A stretch of DNA of 5,779 nucleotides from contig QIGJ01000276.1 in assembly GCA_003229995.1 (NCBI GenBank), forward strand, positions 1 through 5,779. The letters run 5' to 3'. The stretch's first letter is position 1. The number at the start of each line of letters is the position of its first letter. Positions 1 to 5,779 of the stretch are shown here, one piece after another. The position numbers were made by a program, and so were the translations under genes. This DNA comes from Gammaproteobacteria bacterium. Its GTDB lineage: Bacteria > Pseudomonadota > Gammaproteobacteria > SZUA-152. The notes beneath the pieces are model-generated. The model searched no databases. It had not been told where the DNA came from and saw nothing but the letters and a program-made list of their open reading frames with translations.

Positions 1-52
1 TTTTTGCGGGGTCGCGTCGCGGAACATCGACGAATTGAAAATTATTTGCCAT
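1..52 (-). CDS. gltD: Glutamate synthase small subunit, 5' end only (runs off window)
   Basis: Only the first 17 codons are present, reading MANNFQFVDVPRRDPAK from an ATG at 52. This resembles the N-terminus of proteobacterial GltD proteins as I recall them, which carry a short F-Q-F-(I/V)-D-V-x-R-x-D-P-x-K stretch before the cysteine-rich iron-sulfur domain. GltD is the FAD and 4Fe-4S subunit that oxidises NADPH and passes electrons to the large subunit in the cytoplasm. Its position directly after gltB on the same strand, with a 104-bp gap, is the usual gltBD operon order. The 16 bases before the ATG are A-rich (AAACAGAAACTAAAAA) and hold no clear Shine-Dalgarno sequence. The call rests on a short peptide plus gene order; the catalytic parts lie outside the window. 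Confidence 0.85.
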   Translation of the reverse strand, partial: MANNFQFVDVPRRDPAK

Positions 53-68
53 TTTTTAGTTTCTGTTT

Positions 69-145
69 GTAGGTTGGGGTGAGTGAAACGAGCCCCAACG
101 CTGTGCCTCAATTTGTTGGGGTTCGCTATGCTCACCCCAACCTAC
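69..145. repeat. REP doublet (REPIN/BIME-like palindromic element) between gltB and gltD
   Basis: Two REP-like units face each other. The left unit starts with GTAG (69-72) and has a 7-bp stem, GTTGGGG (73-79) with CCCCAAC (93-99). The right unit has an 8-bp stem, GTTGGGGT (115-122) with ACCCCAAC (134-141), and ends in CTAC (142-145), the complement of GTAG. The outer 15 bases (69-83 and 131-145) are perfect inverted copies, and the whole 77 bp can fold into one long imperfect hairpin around a 15-base centre (100-114). A GTAG head before an imperfect palindrome is the known signature of REP sequences mobilised by RAYT (TnpA-REP) transposases; no such gene is in view. The element begins 11 bp after the gltB stop and ends 16 bp before the gltD start. 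There is no T-run after it on the minus strand, so it does not look like a standard terminator. Confidence 0.85.
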
Positions 146-156
146 TTGGTATTGTT

Positions 157-3100
157 TTAAGCAGCCCGGCTTTTCAGGTCTTCAATCAGCGTGACCATTT
201 CAGCGGCTTTGGGTTTTACCAGCCAGAATTTGCCAATCATGTCGGCAAAATCATCAAGAATATGCTGCCCCCATTGGCTGCCGGTTTCATCAACAAATTC
301 CTGAATCGTATCACGCAGGTGTTTGGCGTGGGAGTCCATATCTTCGGTGTTCACACGGTGGATGTCGGTGAGTTCGTGGTTGTAGTTGTCAACAAACTGA
401 TTGTCTTGATCCAGTACGTAGGCAAACCCACCCGTCATACCCGCGCCGAAGTTGACGCCGGTGGGGCCGAGTACGGTGACGAATCCACCGGTCATATATT
501 CGCAGCCGTGGTCGCCGATACCTTCCACGACGGTGTGGGCTCCGGAGTTACGCACGGCAAAACGTTCACCGGCCAAACCGGCCGCAAACAGTTTGCCGCC
601 AGTGGCCCCATACAGGCAGGTGTTGCCGATGATGGTGGTTTCGCTGGATTCAAAATGGCTGCCTTTGGGTGGATAAATCACCAGCTTGCCACCGGCCATG
701 CCTTTGCCGACATAATCATTGGCATCACCTTCGAGCTGCATGTGCAATCCACCGGCATTCCACACGCCGAAGCTTTGTCCGGCAGAGCCGGTGAGCGTGA
801 GTTGCAGGGGGTTCTTTTCCATGCCCAGGTTGCCATGGCGCACAGCAATTTCACCGGACAGACGCGCGCCGATGGAGCGGTCGGTGTTTTTGACGGGGTA
901 ACCGAATGCACCACCGGTTTTGTTTTCGATAGCAGACAGGGCGTCTGCCACCATTTGCTCGGCCAGTTCACCTTTGTCGAAGGGTTCGTTCTTTGCCGAG
1001 ATGCAATATTGTGGTTTGTCCGCAGCGACGCCGCCGTCGGACAGGATGGGTGATAAATCCAGGCGTTGTTGTTTGCGGGTGGTGCCTTCGACGGCTTCCA
1101 GCAGATCGGTGCGGCCAATGAGGTCTTGCAATTTGTGTATGCCCAGGCTGGCCATGATTTCCCGCGCTTCTTCGGTGATGAAACGGAAATAATGAGTGAC
1201 CATTTCCACTTCGCCGATGAAGTATTTTGAGCGCAGCACGTTGTTTTGTGTGGCAACGCCGGTGGCGCAGTTGTTCAAATGACAGATGCGCAGGAATTTG
1301 CAGCCCATGGCCACCATGGGACCGGTACCAAAGCCGAAACTTTCGGCACCCAGGATGGCGGCTTTCACCACATCCAGGCCGGTTTTGAGGCCACCATCGG
1401 TTTGCAGGCGAATTTTGCCGCGCAGGTTGTTGGCGCGTAGAATTTGATGGGTCTCGGTGAGACCCAGCTCCCACGGGCTGCCTGCGTATTTCACCGAGGC
1501 CAGGGGGCTGGCTGCAGTGCCGCCGTCATAACCTGAAATGGTAATCAAATCCGCATAGGCTTTTGCCACACCAGCGGCAATGGTGCCCACCCCCGCTTCG
1601 GCCACCAGTTTCACCGAGACCAGACCATCCGGGTTGACCTGTTTGAGATCGAAGATCAGCTGTGACAGATCCTCGATAGAATAAATATCGTGATGCGGTG
1701 GCGGGGAAATCAGCGACACACCGGGTTTGCAATACCGTAATTCGGCAATGAGTTCGTTGACTTTTTGTCCGGGCAATTGTCCGCCTTCACCGGGTTTGGC
1801 ACCCTGAGCCACTTTGATCTGCATCACTTCAGCAGAGCGCAGGTAGGCCGGTGTAACACCAAAACGGCCAGAGGCCACCTGTTTGATTTTGGAGCGTTTG
1901 TCGGTGCCGTAACGTTTGGGGTCTTCTCCTCCTTCACCGGAATTGGAACGCGCACCGAGGCGATTCATCGCCATGGCCAGGGTTTCGTGTGCTTCGGGCG
2001 ACAGGGCTCCCAGTGACATGGCGGCCGAATCAAAGCGTTTGACAATTTCCGCCATGGGCTCCACTTCATCAATGGAGATCGGTTTGATATCTGTGCGCAG
2101 TTTTAGCATGTCGCGCAGCGCCAGCGTCGGACGCTCATTCACTAATGTAGCGTATTCTCGGTAGGCCTTTTCATCACCGGTTTTTACCGCACGTTGCAAA
2201 GCCTGCACGACATCCGGGTTGTAGGCGTGTTCTTCGCCGCCATGGACAAATTTGAGCAGGCCACCCTGCTCGATATTTTTGCGGTTGTTCCAGGCCAGCT
2301 TGCTCAGGGCACGCTGGTCGAGATCAAGGTCTTCAAAATGGGTGCCTTGCAGGCGATTGGTGGTGCCGGTGAAACACAGATCCACCACGTCCTGATGCAG
2401 GCCGACGGACTCAAACAGTTGCGCACCGCGATAACTGGAAATCGTGGAAATACCCATCTTTGAGATGACTTTAAACAGTCCCTTGTTGATGCCCTTGCGG
2501 TATTGGTGCATAAGGTCAACACAATCGGCATCGGGAATCTCGCCGGTACGTTGCATATCCTGAATACAGGCGTAGGCCAGATACGGATACACGGCAGTGG
2601 CACCATAGCCGATGAGCACAGCCATGTGGTGAGGGTCGCGTGCGGTACCGGTTTCTACGATGATGTTGGCATCGCATCGCAGGCCTTCACGAATCAACCG
2701 ATGATGCACCGCACCTGTGGCCAGCAGCGCATGTACCGGCACACGATTGGAGGCAATATTGCGATCAGACAAAACCAGCAGTACCTTGCCCTCTTTGACT
2801 GCGGCCACCGCCTGGTCAGTAATGCGCGTGATCGCGGTTTGCAAATCACTGTCCGTGTCGTAATACAGATCAATGCGGGCACTGGCATAGTCGCTGTCAT
2901 CCAGCCCGATGAGCTGGTCAAATTTAGTCGTGGATAGCACCGGTGAATTCATCAGCAGACGTTTGGCATGCTCGGCGGACTCCTCAAACATATTCATTTC
3001 GCGACCAAAGCAGGTTTCCAGCGACATGACAATCTGTTCACGAATGGGATCGATAGGCGGGTTGGTCACTTGGGCAAACTGTTGACGGAAATAGTCGTAT

Positions 3101-4659
3101 AATGAACGTATTTTTTGTGACAGCACGGGCATAGGGGTGTCATCACCCATGGAACCAATGGCTTCCTGGCCTACTTCAGCCAGCACACGCAGCACCTGAT
3201 CACGCTCTTCAAAGCTCACCTGAAACAGCTTTTGATAAATATCCAGCGCCTTGCTGTCCATGGGCAGGCCGCAGATTTCACCGTCCAGCGCAGTGGTGAT
3301 ATGCCGGGCACCGGCAGCGAGCCACTGTTTGTAAGGTTTCGCATCCTTGAGGTGAATGTTGACATCTTCCGGCAATAACAGCTCGCCAGTTTCTGTATCA
3401 GCCGCAAGCATCTGGCCGGGTTTTAAACGGCCCTTGGCCACGACATCTTCTGGCTTGTAATCATAAACACCAATTTCTGAAGCCAGGGTAATGTGGCGAT
3501 CCTTGGTGATCACCCAACGTGCAGGACGCAAGCCATTGCGATCGGTTGAACACGCGGCATAACGACCATCGGTCATTACAATACCCGCCGGGCCATCCCA
3601 GGGCTCCATGTGCATGGAGTTGTATTCATAAAAAGCACGCAAGTTGGCGTCCATATTGGTCACATTCTGCCAGGCAGGTGGAACCAGAAGACGCATGGCG
3701 CGGAAAATATCCATACCGCCTGCCAGCAGAACTTCCAGCATATTGTCCATAGAGTTGGAGTCAGAACCGGATGCGGATACCAGCGGGCGCACGTCGGCCA
3801 TGGGAATGGCCGAGGTTTCAAATTTGTGGCCACGGGCGACGGACCAGTTACGGTTGCCTTGTATCGTGTTGATTTCACCATTATGGGCGAGATAACGGAA
3901 CGGCTGCGCCAATCGCCACTGCGGCCAGGTGTTGGTAGAAAAACGCTGGTGAAACACGGCAATCGCCGTTTCCATGCGTTCATCTTCCAGGTCTGTGTAA
4001 AATTCCGGTAGATGCGCGGGCATCACCAAGCCTTTATAGGAAATAACCCGTGAAGACAAACTGGAGACGTAAAACACATCATCGTTGGACTCAATGGCTT
4101 TTTCGCAACGGCGGCGGGCAATGTAAAGGTGCTGCTCAAAACTCACTGTGTCCATTTCGGCAGGCGCATTAACAAAAATCTGTTCGATAACGGGCAGTGA
4201 AGCCAAGGCTTCATCACCGCAGGCCGCTATGTCGGTGGGTACGGTACGCCAACCCAACACCTCCAGGCCTTCAGTACGCAATTCGGTTTCCAGCTGTGTG
4301 CGTGCGGCAGTCGCCAGGGCATCATCAGTATTGAGAAACACCATGCCCACGGCGTATTGTTTGGCTAGGTTAAAACCCAGTTCATCGGCACACAGACGCA
4401 AAAAACCGTCGGGTTTTTTCATCAGCAGGCCACAGCCATCACCGGTTTTACCGTCGGCAGCTACTGCGCCACGATGGGTCAGGCGTGCCAGGGCACCAAT
4501 GGCCGTTTGTACCAGCCAGTGGCTGGGCTGGTTGTCCATCTGAGCAATGAGACCGAAACCGCAATTGTCTTTTTCAAAGGCGGGGCGGTAGAGACTGTGC
4601 GCACTGGGTGGCTGGTTGAGTATTTTTTTCACGCGGTTTTTCACAGTAAGTCGTCGCAC
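157..4659 (-). CDS. gltB: Glutamate synthase (NADPH) large subunit
   Basis: This is the alpha subunit of GOGAT. It hydrolyses glutamine and uses the released ammonia with 2-oxoglutarate and electrons from GltD to make glutamate, in cytoplasmic nitrogen assimilation. Domains run in the family order. A class II glutaminase domain spans about residues 33-430, with nucleophile Cys33 in DNCGFG, plus HQRFSTNT (237-244), HNGEINT (259-265) and GSDSNSMDN (298-306). A central domain spans about 480-780. The FMN-binding synthase domain spans about 840-1220, with GEGGED (908-913), [10 protein letters not shown] (955-964), SGYDGGTA (1042-1049) and QTDGG (1086-1090). The 3Fe-4S ligands appear as C-x5-C-x4-C at Cys1120, Cys1126 and Cys1131. 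A glycine-rich beta-helix spans about 1255-1450. The protein has 1500 codons, slightly long for the family because about 32 residues precede Cys33; these should be removed as a propeptide. There is no ATG before Cys33. GTG at 4659, 4644 and 4632 are the possible starts, and the outermost is given (an in-frame TAA lies just upstream). I saw no frameshift or missing motif. Confidence 0.98.
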   Translation of the reverse strand: MRRLTVKNRVKKILNQPPSAHSLYRPAFEKDNCGFGLIAQMDNQPSHWLVQTAIGALARLTHRGAVAADGKTGDGCGLLMKKPDGFLRLCADELGFNLAKQYAVGMVFLNTDDALATAARTQLETELRTEGLEVLGWRTVPTDIAACGDEALASLPVIEQIFVNAPAEMDTVSFEQHLYIARRRCEKAIESNDDVFYVSSLSSRVISYKGLVMPAHLPEFYTDLEDERMETAIAVFHQRFSTNTWPQWRLAQPFRYLAHNGEINTIQGNRNWSVARGHKFETSAIPMADVRPLVSASGSDSNSMDNMLEVLLAGGMDIFRAMRLLVPPAWQNVTNMDANLRAFYEYNSMHMEPWDGPAGIVMTDGRYAACSTDRNGLRPARWVITKDRHITLASEIGVYDYKPEDVVAKGRLKPGQMLAADTETGELLLPEDVNIHLKDAKPYKQWLAAGARHITTALDGEICGLPMDSKALDIYQKLFQVSFEERDQVLRVLAEVGQEAIGSMGDDTPMPVLSQKIRSLYDYFRQQFAQVTNPPIDPIREQIVMSLETCFGREMNMFEESAEHAKRLLMNSPVLSTTKFDQLIGLDDSDYASARIDLYYDTDSDLQTAITRITDQAVAAVKEGKVLLVLSDRNIASNRVPVHALLATGAVHHRLIREGLRCDANIIVETGTARDPHHMAVLIGYGATAVYPYLAYACIQDMQRTGEIPDADCVDLMHQYRKGINKGLFKVISKMGISTISSYRGAQLFESVGLHQDVVDLCFTGTTNRLQGTHFEDLDLDQRALSKLAWNNRKNIEQGGLLKFVHGGEEHAYNPDVVQALQRAVKTGDEKAYREYATLVNERPTLALRDMLKLRTDIKPISIDEVEPMAEIVKRFDSAAMSLGALSPEAHETLAMAMNRLGARSNSGEGGEDPKRYGTDKRSKIKQVASGRFGVTPAYLRSAEVMQIKVAQGAKPGEGGQLPGQKVNELIAELRYCKPGVSLISPPPHHDIYSIEDLSQLIFDLKQVNPDGLVSVKLVAEAGVGTIAAGVAKAYADLITISGYDGGTAASPLASVKYAGSPWELGLTETHQILRANNLRGKIRLQTDGGLKTGLDVVKAAILGAESFGFGTGPMVAMGCKFLRICHLNNCATGVATQNNVLRSKYFIGEVEMVTHYFRFITEEAREIMASLGIHKLQDLIGRTDLLEAVEGTTRKQQRLDLSPILSDGGVAADKPQYCISAKNEPFDKGELAEQMVADALSAIENKTGGAFGYPVKNTDRSIGARLSGEIAVRHGNLGMEKNPLQLTLTGSAGQSFGVWNAGGLHMQLEGDANDYVGKGMAGGKLVIYPPKGSHFESSETTIIGNTCLYGATGGKLFAAGLAGERFAVRNSGAHTVVEGIGDHGCEYMTGGFVTVLGPTGVNFGAGMTGGFAYVLDQDNQFVDNYNHELTDIHRVNTEDMDSHAKHLRDTIQEFVDETGSQWGQHILDDFADMIGKFWLVKPKAAEMVTLIEDLKSRAA

Positions 4660-4765
4660 CTGAGTCGTTTATCACATTTGCCGACGAAGGCAATATTGTT
4701 ACTAATAATCAATTGGATAGGGCTATTTTTAGCGCACAGCCAGCATTTTGCCGCAGACAAAATGG
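4660..4765 (-). promoter_or_regulatory. gltB 5' leader with two hairpins
   Basis: If transcription starts about 6-8 bases after the -10 box, the gltB mRNA has a leader of roughly 105 nt. At its very 5' end is a 7-bp stem, CATTTTG/CAAAATG with a 7-base loop (4744-4764). Nearer the gene is a 5-bp stem, TTGCC/GGCAA with a 6-base loop (4678-4693), ending 18 bases before the outermost GTG. Neither is followed by a T-run, so they do not look like attenuator terminators. No strong Shine-Dalgarno precedes the outermost GTG. An AGGTG (4661-4657) overlaps that GTG and lies 12 bases before the next GTG at 4644. No known riboswitch is recognised. Confidence 0.45.
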
Positions 4766-4771
4766 CCCAGC

Positions 4772-4800
4772 ATTATACCGGCGGGCTAGATTGGGTTCAA
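4772..4800 (-). promoter_or_regulatory. Sigma-70 promoter for gltB
   Basis: Read on the minus strand, there is a -35 box TTGAAC (4800-4795), a 17-base spacer and a perfect -10 box TATAAT (4777-4772). This is near consensus with ideal spacing, and it points at gltB about 115 bp away with no gene between. The predicted start is around 4763-4766. It should be a strong housekeeping promoter driving gltB and probably gltD. It is predicted from sequence only. Confidence 0.8.
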
Positions 4801-4809
4801 TGTGGCGAA

Positions 4810-4843
4810 AAACCCGGGTTTGCAAGGCTTTTAATTGAAAGCC
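4810..4843. promoter_or_regulatory. Two tandem palindromes upstream of the gltB -35 box (possible operator)
   Basis: A perfect 12-bp palindrome AAACCCGGGTTT occupies 4810-4821. A near-perfect 18-bp palindrome GGCTTTTAATTGAAAGCC occupies 4826-4843, with one T/G position off. Their centres are 19 bp apart, close to two helical turns, and lie about 50 and 70 bases upstream of the predicted transcription start. That is where dimeric activators commonly bind. A third, short palindrome ATACATGTAT is at 4861-4870. The factor cannot be named. LysR-type and Lrp-type regulators control glutamate synthase in other bacteria, but I do not see a recognisable site for either. Confidence 0.45.
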
Positions 4844-4902
4844 ATAGAGTGGAAAGGGACATACATGTATCGTTGCTCTGTTTCATGATCCTAAAATCCG
4901 CA

Positions 4903-4943
4903 GTTGAATGGCCGATAGAGTGCGTTGAATTTTGTGGCCGATA
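4903..4943. repeat. Pair of imperfect direct repeats upstream of gltB
   Basis: GTTGAATGGCCGATA (4903-4917) is repeated as GTTGAATTTTGTGGCCGATA (4924-4943), the second copy carrying a 5-base insertion in the middle. The shared part TGGCCGATA is exact in both, 26 bp apart. The repeats lie between the operator-like palindromes and the hairpin pair at 4949-4977. They may be protein-binding sites or remnants of a duplication; no function is assigned. Confidence 0.5.
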
Positions 4944-4948
4944 AGGCA

Positions 4949-4977
4949 CAATAGCCCGCTATTGCGACGATTCGCAA
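4949..4977. repeat. Two overlapping inverted repeats (mutually exclusive hairpins)
   Basis: CAATAGC (4949-4955) pairs with GCTATTG (4958-4964) across a 2-base gap. TTGCGA (4962-4967) pairs with TCGCAA (4972-4977) around a 4-base loop. The two share TTG at 4962-4964, so only one can form fully in a given strand. No T-run follows on either strand, which argues against an intrinsic terminator. The first has almost no loop and so suits a dimeric DNA-binding site better than an RNA hairpin. Function is unknown. Confidence 0.4.
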
Positions 4978-5262
4978 CACGGCCAGGCGCAAAAGACAAC
5001 GTGCTAATACCGGTCGTAGCGACTCACACTCAACCAGTGAGCCTGCCAAAAACTCAAAACATCATGTTTAGCAATGTGTTAGCACACCCTCCTAAGCGGT
5101 AAATTGCGAAATTTAGGATGATCAAAGCTGATGGTGGGATGGTTGTTGCAGGACTTCTAATTACGCAGCCAGCGGAAATAAAATATTGATTGATGAGCGT
5201 CCTGTCTTTATAAAATTGTGCAATGTCACGCAACAACCCCTTTGATTTTAGTAGTCGTTCAG
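4978..5262. other. Gene-free stretch between hcp and the gltB control region
   Basis: I see no convincing gene here. The longest reading frame on the hcp strand is about 60 codons from a TTG, without family resemblance. The stretch holds several modest inverted repeats: GTGCTAA (5001-5007) with TTAGCAC (5079-5085), TCCTAA (5090-5095) with TTAGGA (5113-5118), and GGTTGTTGC (5141-5149) with GCAACAACC (5230-5238). None has a T-run placed as in a terminator, so the end of the hcp transcript is not identified. Confidence 0.5.
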
Positions 5263-5748
5263 TTACATAACTTTCGCCGTCGATAAATCGTAGCCCACCC
5301 GAGTCGGGGCGTTTGATTTATTAGCAGAACCATGGTCAATGTAACTTAAAATTATTCTGGAAAAACTTAAGCTAAGCGTTTCCTGAGGTTCGTCCTGGTC
5401 ATTAATCTTGACGCTATACCCGCGAATCAAGCAATCATCCAATGTATAGCTCATAAACTCTATTAAACCATCAGAACCGGTATGAACAAATTTTATGGCT
5501 ACTTTTTTTCCAGTTACCCCTGTGACTGACTCTTTAAAAAAACTGACAGTCGAACTGTCTACTGTCTTTTTCAGGGTGATTTGACTGAGCGAAGGACAGG
5601 TAGCCTCTCGATTGCTCACGTTGCCGGACTCCATTGAAATGCCGCGTAGCACACCAAACGCTAATGATGACACTTCAATATGGTTTTTATAACCAGCGGC
5701 GGTTACGTTGCCCTTAATACTTTCATACTCAATGTAAATAGCCATCAT
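5263..5748 (-). CDS. hcp: Hcp-family type VI secretion tube protein
   Basis: The 161-residue product matches the Hcp fold in length (usually about 160-170) and layout. It has an N-terminal strand with IKG (11-13), then an IEVSSLAFGV strand (24-33) like the I-D-V-L-A-W-S-W-G segment of known Hcp proteins. A mid-protein LSQITLKKTVDSSTVSFF (54-71) corresponds to their strand plus K-x-x-D-x-S-T-P helix. Next come the hairpin LIEFMSYTLDDCLIRGYSV (95-113), the strand ETLSLSFSRIILSY (123-136) and a C-terminal VGYDLSTAKV. Hcp hexamers stack into the tube that is fired by the contractile sheath and can carry effectors. There is no signal peptide, as expected. Two ATGs are adjacent (5748 and 5745); the second gives the usual Met-Ala start, and GAGAG (5758-5754) lies 5 or 8 bases upstream of them. 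GC is about 42%, lower than gltB. No sheath, VgrG or effector gene is in view, so it may be an orphan copy. Confidence 0.85.
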   Translation of the reverse strand: MMAIYIEYESIKGNVTAAGYKNHIEVSSLAFGVLRGISMESGNVSNREATCPSLSQITLKKTVDSSTVSFFKESVTGVTGKKVAIKFVHTGSDGLIEFMSYTLDDCLIRGYSVKINDQDEPQETLSLSFSRIILSYIDHGSANKSNAPTRVGYDLSTAKVM

Positions 5749-5753
5749 GTATT

Positions 5754-5758
5754 CTCTC
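5754..5758 (-). promoter_or_regulatory. Probable ribosome binding site of hcp
   Basis: GAGAG on the minus strand lies 5 bases before the first ATG (5748) and 8 bases before the second (5745). The 8-base spacing is closer to the usual optimum and favours the second ATG. A better-looking GAAGGA (5770-5765) is 16 or more bases away, too far to be the main site. Confidence 0.5.
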
Positions 5759-5779
5759 TATTGTTCCTTCCAGTTTTTG

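Noticed and set aside
79..1053. Long open frame of 324 codons on the plus strand, antisense to the 3' part of gltB
   Set aside because: It begins inside the REP doublet, and its protein shows no family features and mirrors gltB codons. It is a typical shadow of a well-conserved gene with biased codon use.
4806..4821. AAACCCGGGTTT followed by extra T's on the minus strand, as an intrinsic terminator for hcp
   Set aside because: The palindrome has no loop, so a real RNA hairpin would lose its central pairs. It lies over 440 bp from hcp and beside the gltB -35 box, where an operator role fits better.
4820..4845. Sigma-54 type promoter (TGGC...TTGCA) upstream of gltB
   Set aside because: The GG and GC elements are far more than the required 10 bases apart, and a good sigma-70 promoter lies next to them.
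4797..4886. 29-codon minus-strand frame starting ATG with AGGA just upstream, as a possible gltB leader peptide
   Set aside because: It ends inside the -35 box and so lies upstream of the predicted transcription start. The AGGA is only 2 bases from the ATG.
4474..4944. Plus-strand frame of 156 codons across the gltB start and promoter
   Set aside because: It overlaps the gltB N-terminus and its promoter, and has no recognisable domain or ribosome site.
5001..5085. Integron attC-like site suggested by GTGCTAA/TTAGCAC arms about 70 bases apart
   Set aside because: The arms do not match the RYYYAAC and GTTRRRY core sites, and there is no integrase or cassette arrangement in view.
5054..5236. 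60-codon frame downstream of hcp on the minus strand
   Set aside because: It has a TTG start, no Shine-Dalgarno and no resemblance to an effector, immunity protein or transposase. It is most likely chance.

Overview
The window reads as chromosomal DNA of a gammaproteobacterium. The long gene is a proteobacterial NADPH-type glutamate synthase large subunit, most like those I remember from Pseudomonas, Shewanella and marine relatives. The genus cannot be fixed from this sequence. All genes lie on the minus strand, so the window is best read from right to left.

Right end (5263-5748): a complete gene for an Hcp-family protein, the tube subunit of type VI secretion. It is about 42% GC by hand count, against roughly 47-57% in sampled stretches of the next gene. 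No other secretion gene is in view, so it looks like an orphan or transferred hcp.

Middle (4660-5262): about 600 bases without a convincing gene. Its left part is the control region of gltB: a near-consensus sigma-70 promoter (TTGAAC, 17 bases, TATAAT), two tandem palindromes just upstream, and a leader of roughly 105 nt with two small hairpins. Further upstream are a pair of imperfect direct repeats and two overlapping hairpins. The stretch nearest hcp holds only weak inverted repeats.

Main gene (157-4659): gltB, intact, 1500 codons. It has the N-terminal nucleophile cysteine, the FMN/2-oxoglutarate synthase domain, the iron-sulfur cysteines and the C-terminal beta-helix. Only GTG codons are available as its start.

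Left end (1-156): the first 17 codons of gltD, the small NADPH-oxidising subunit, run off the edge. Between gltB and gltD sits a 77-bp palindromic REP doublet (REPIN-like), which fills most of the 104-bp gap. GltB and GltD form the enzyme that turns glutamine plus 2-oxoglutarate into two glutamates, so a structured repeat between their cistrons could affect how evenly the two are made. This is the most notable feature of the window. I found no evidence of a wholly new multi-gene system.
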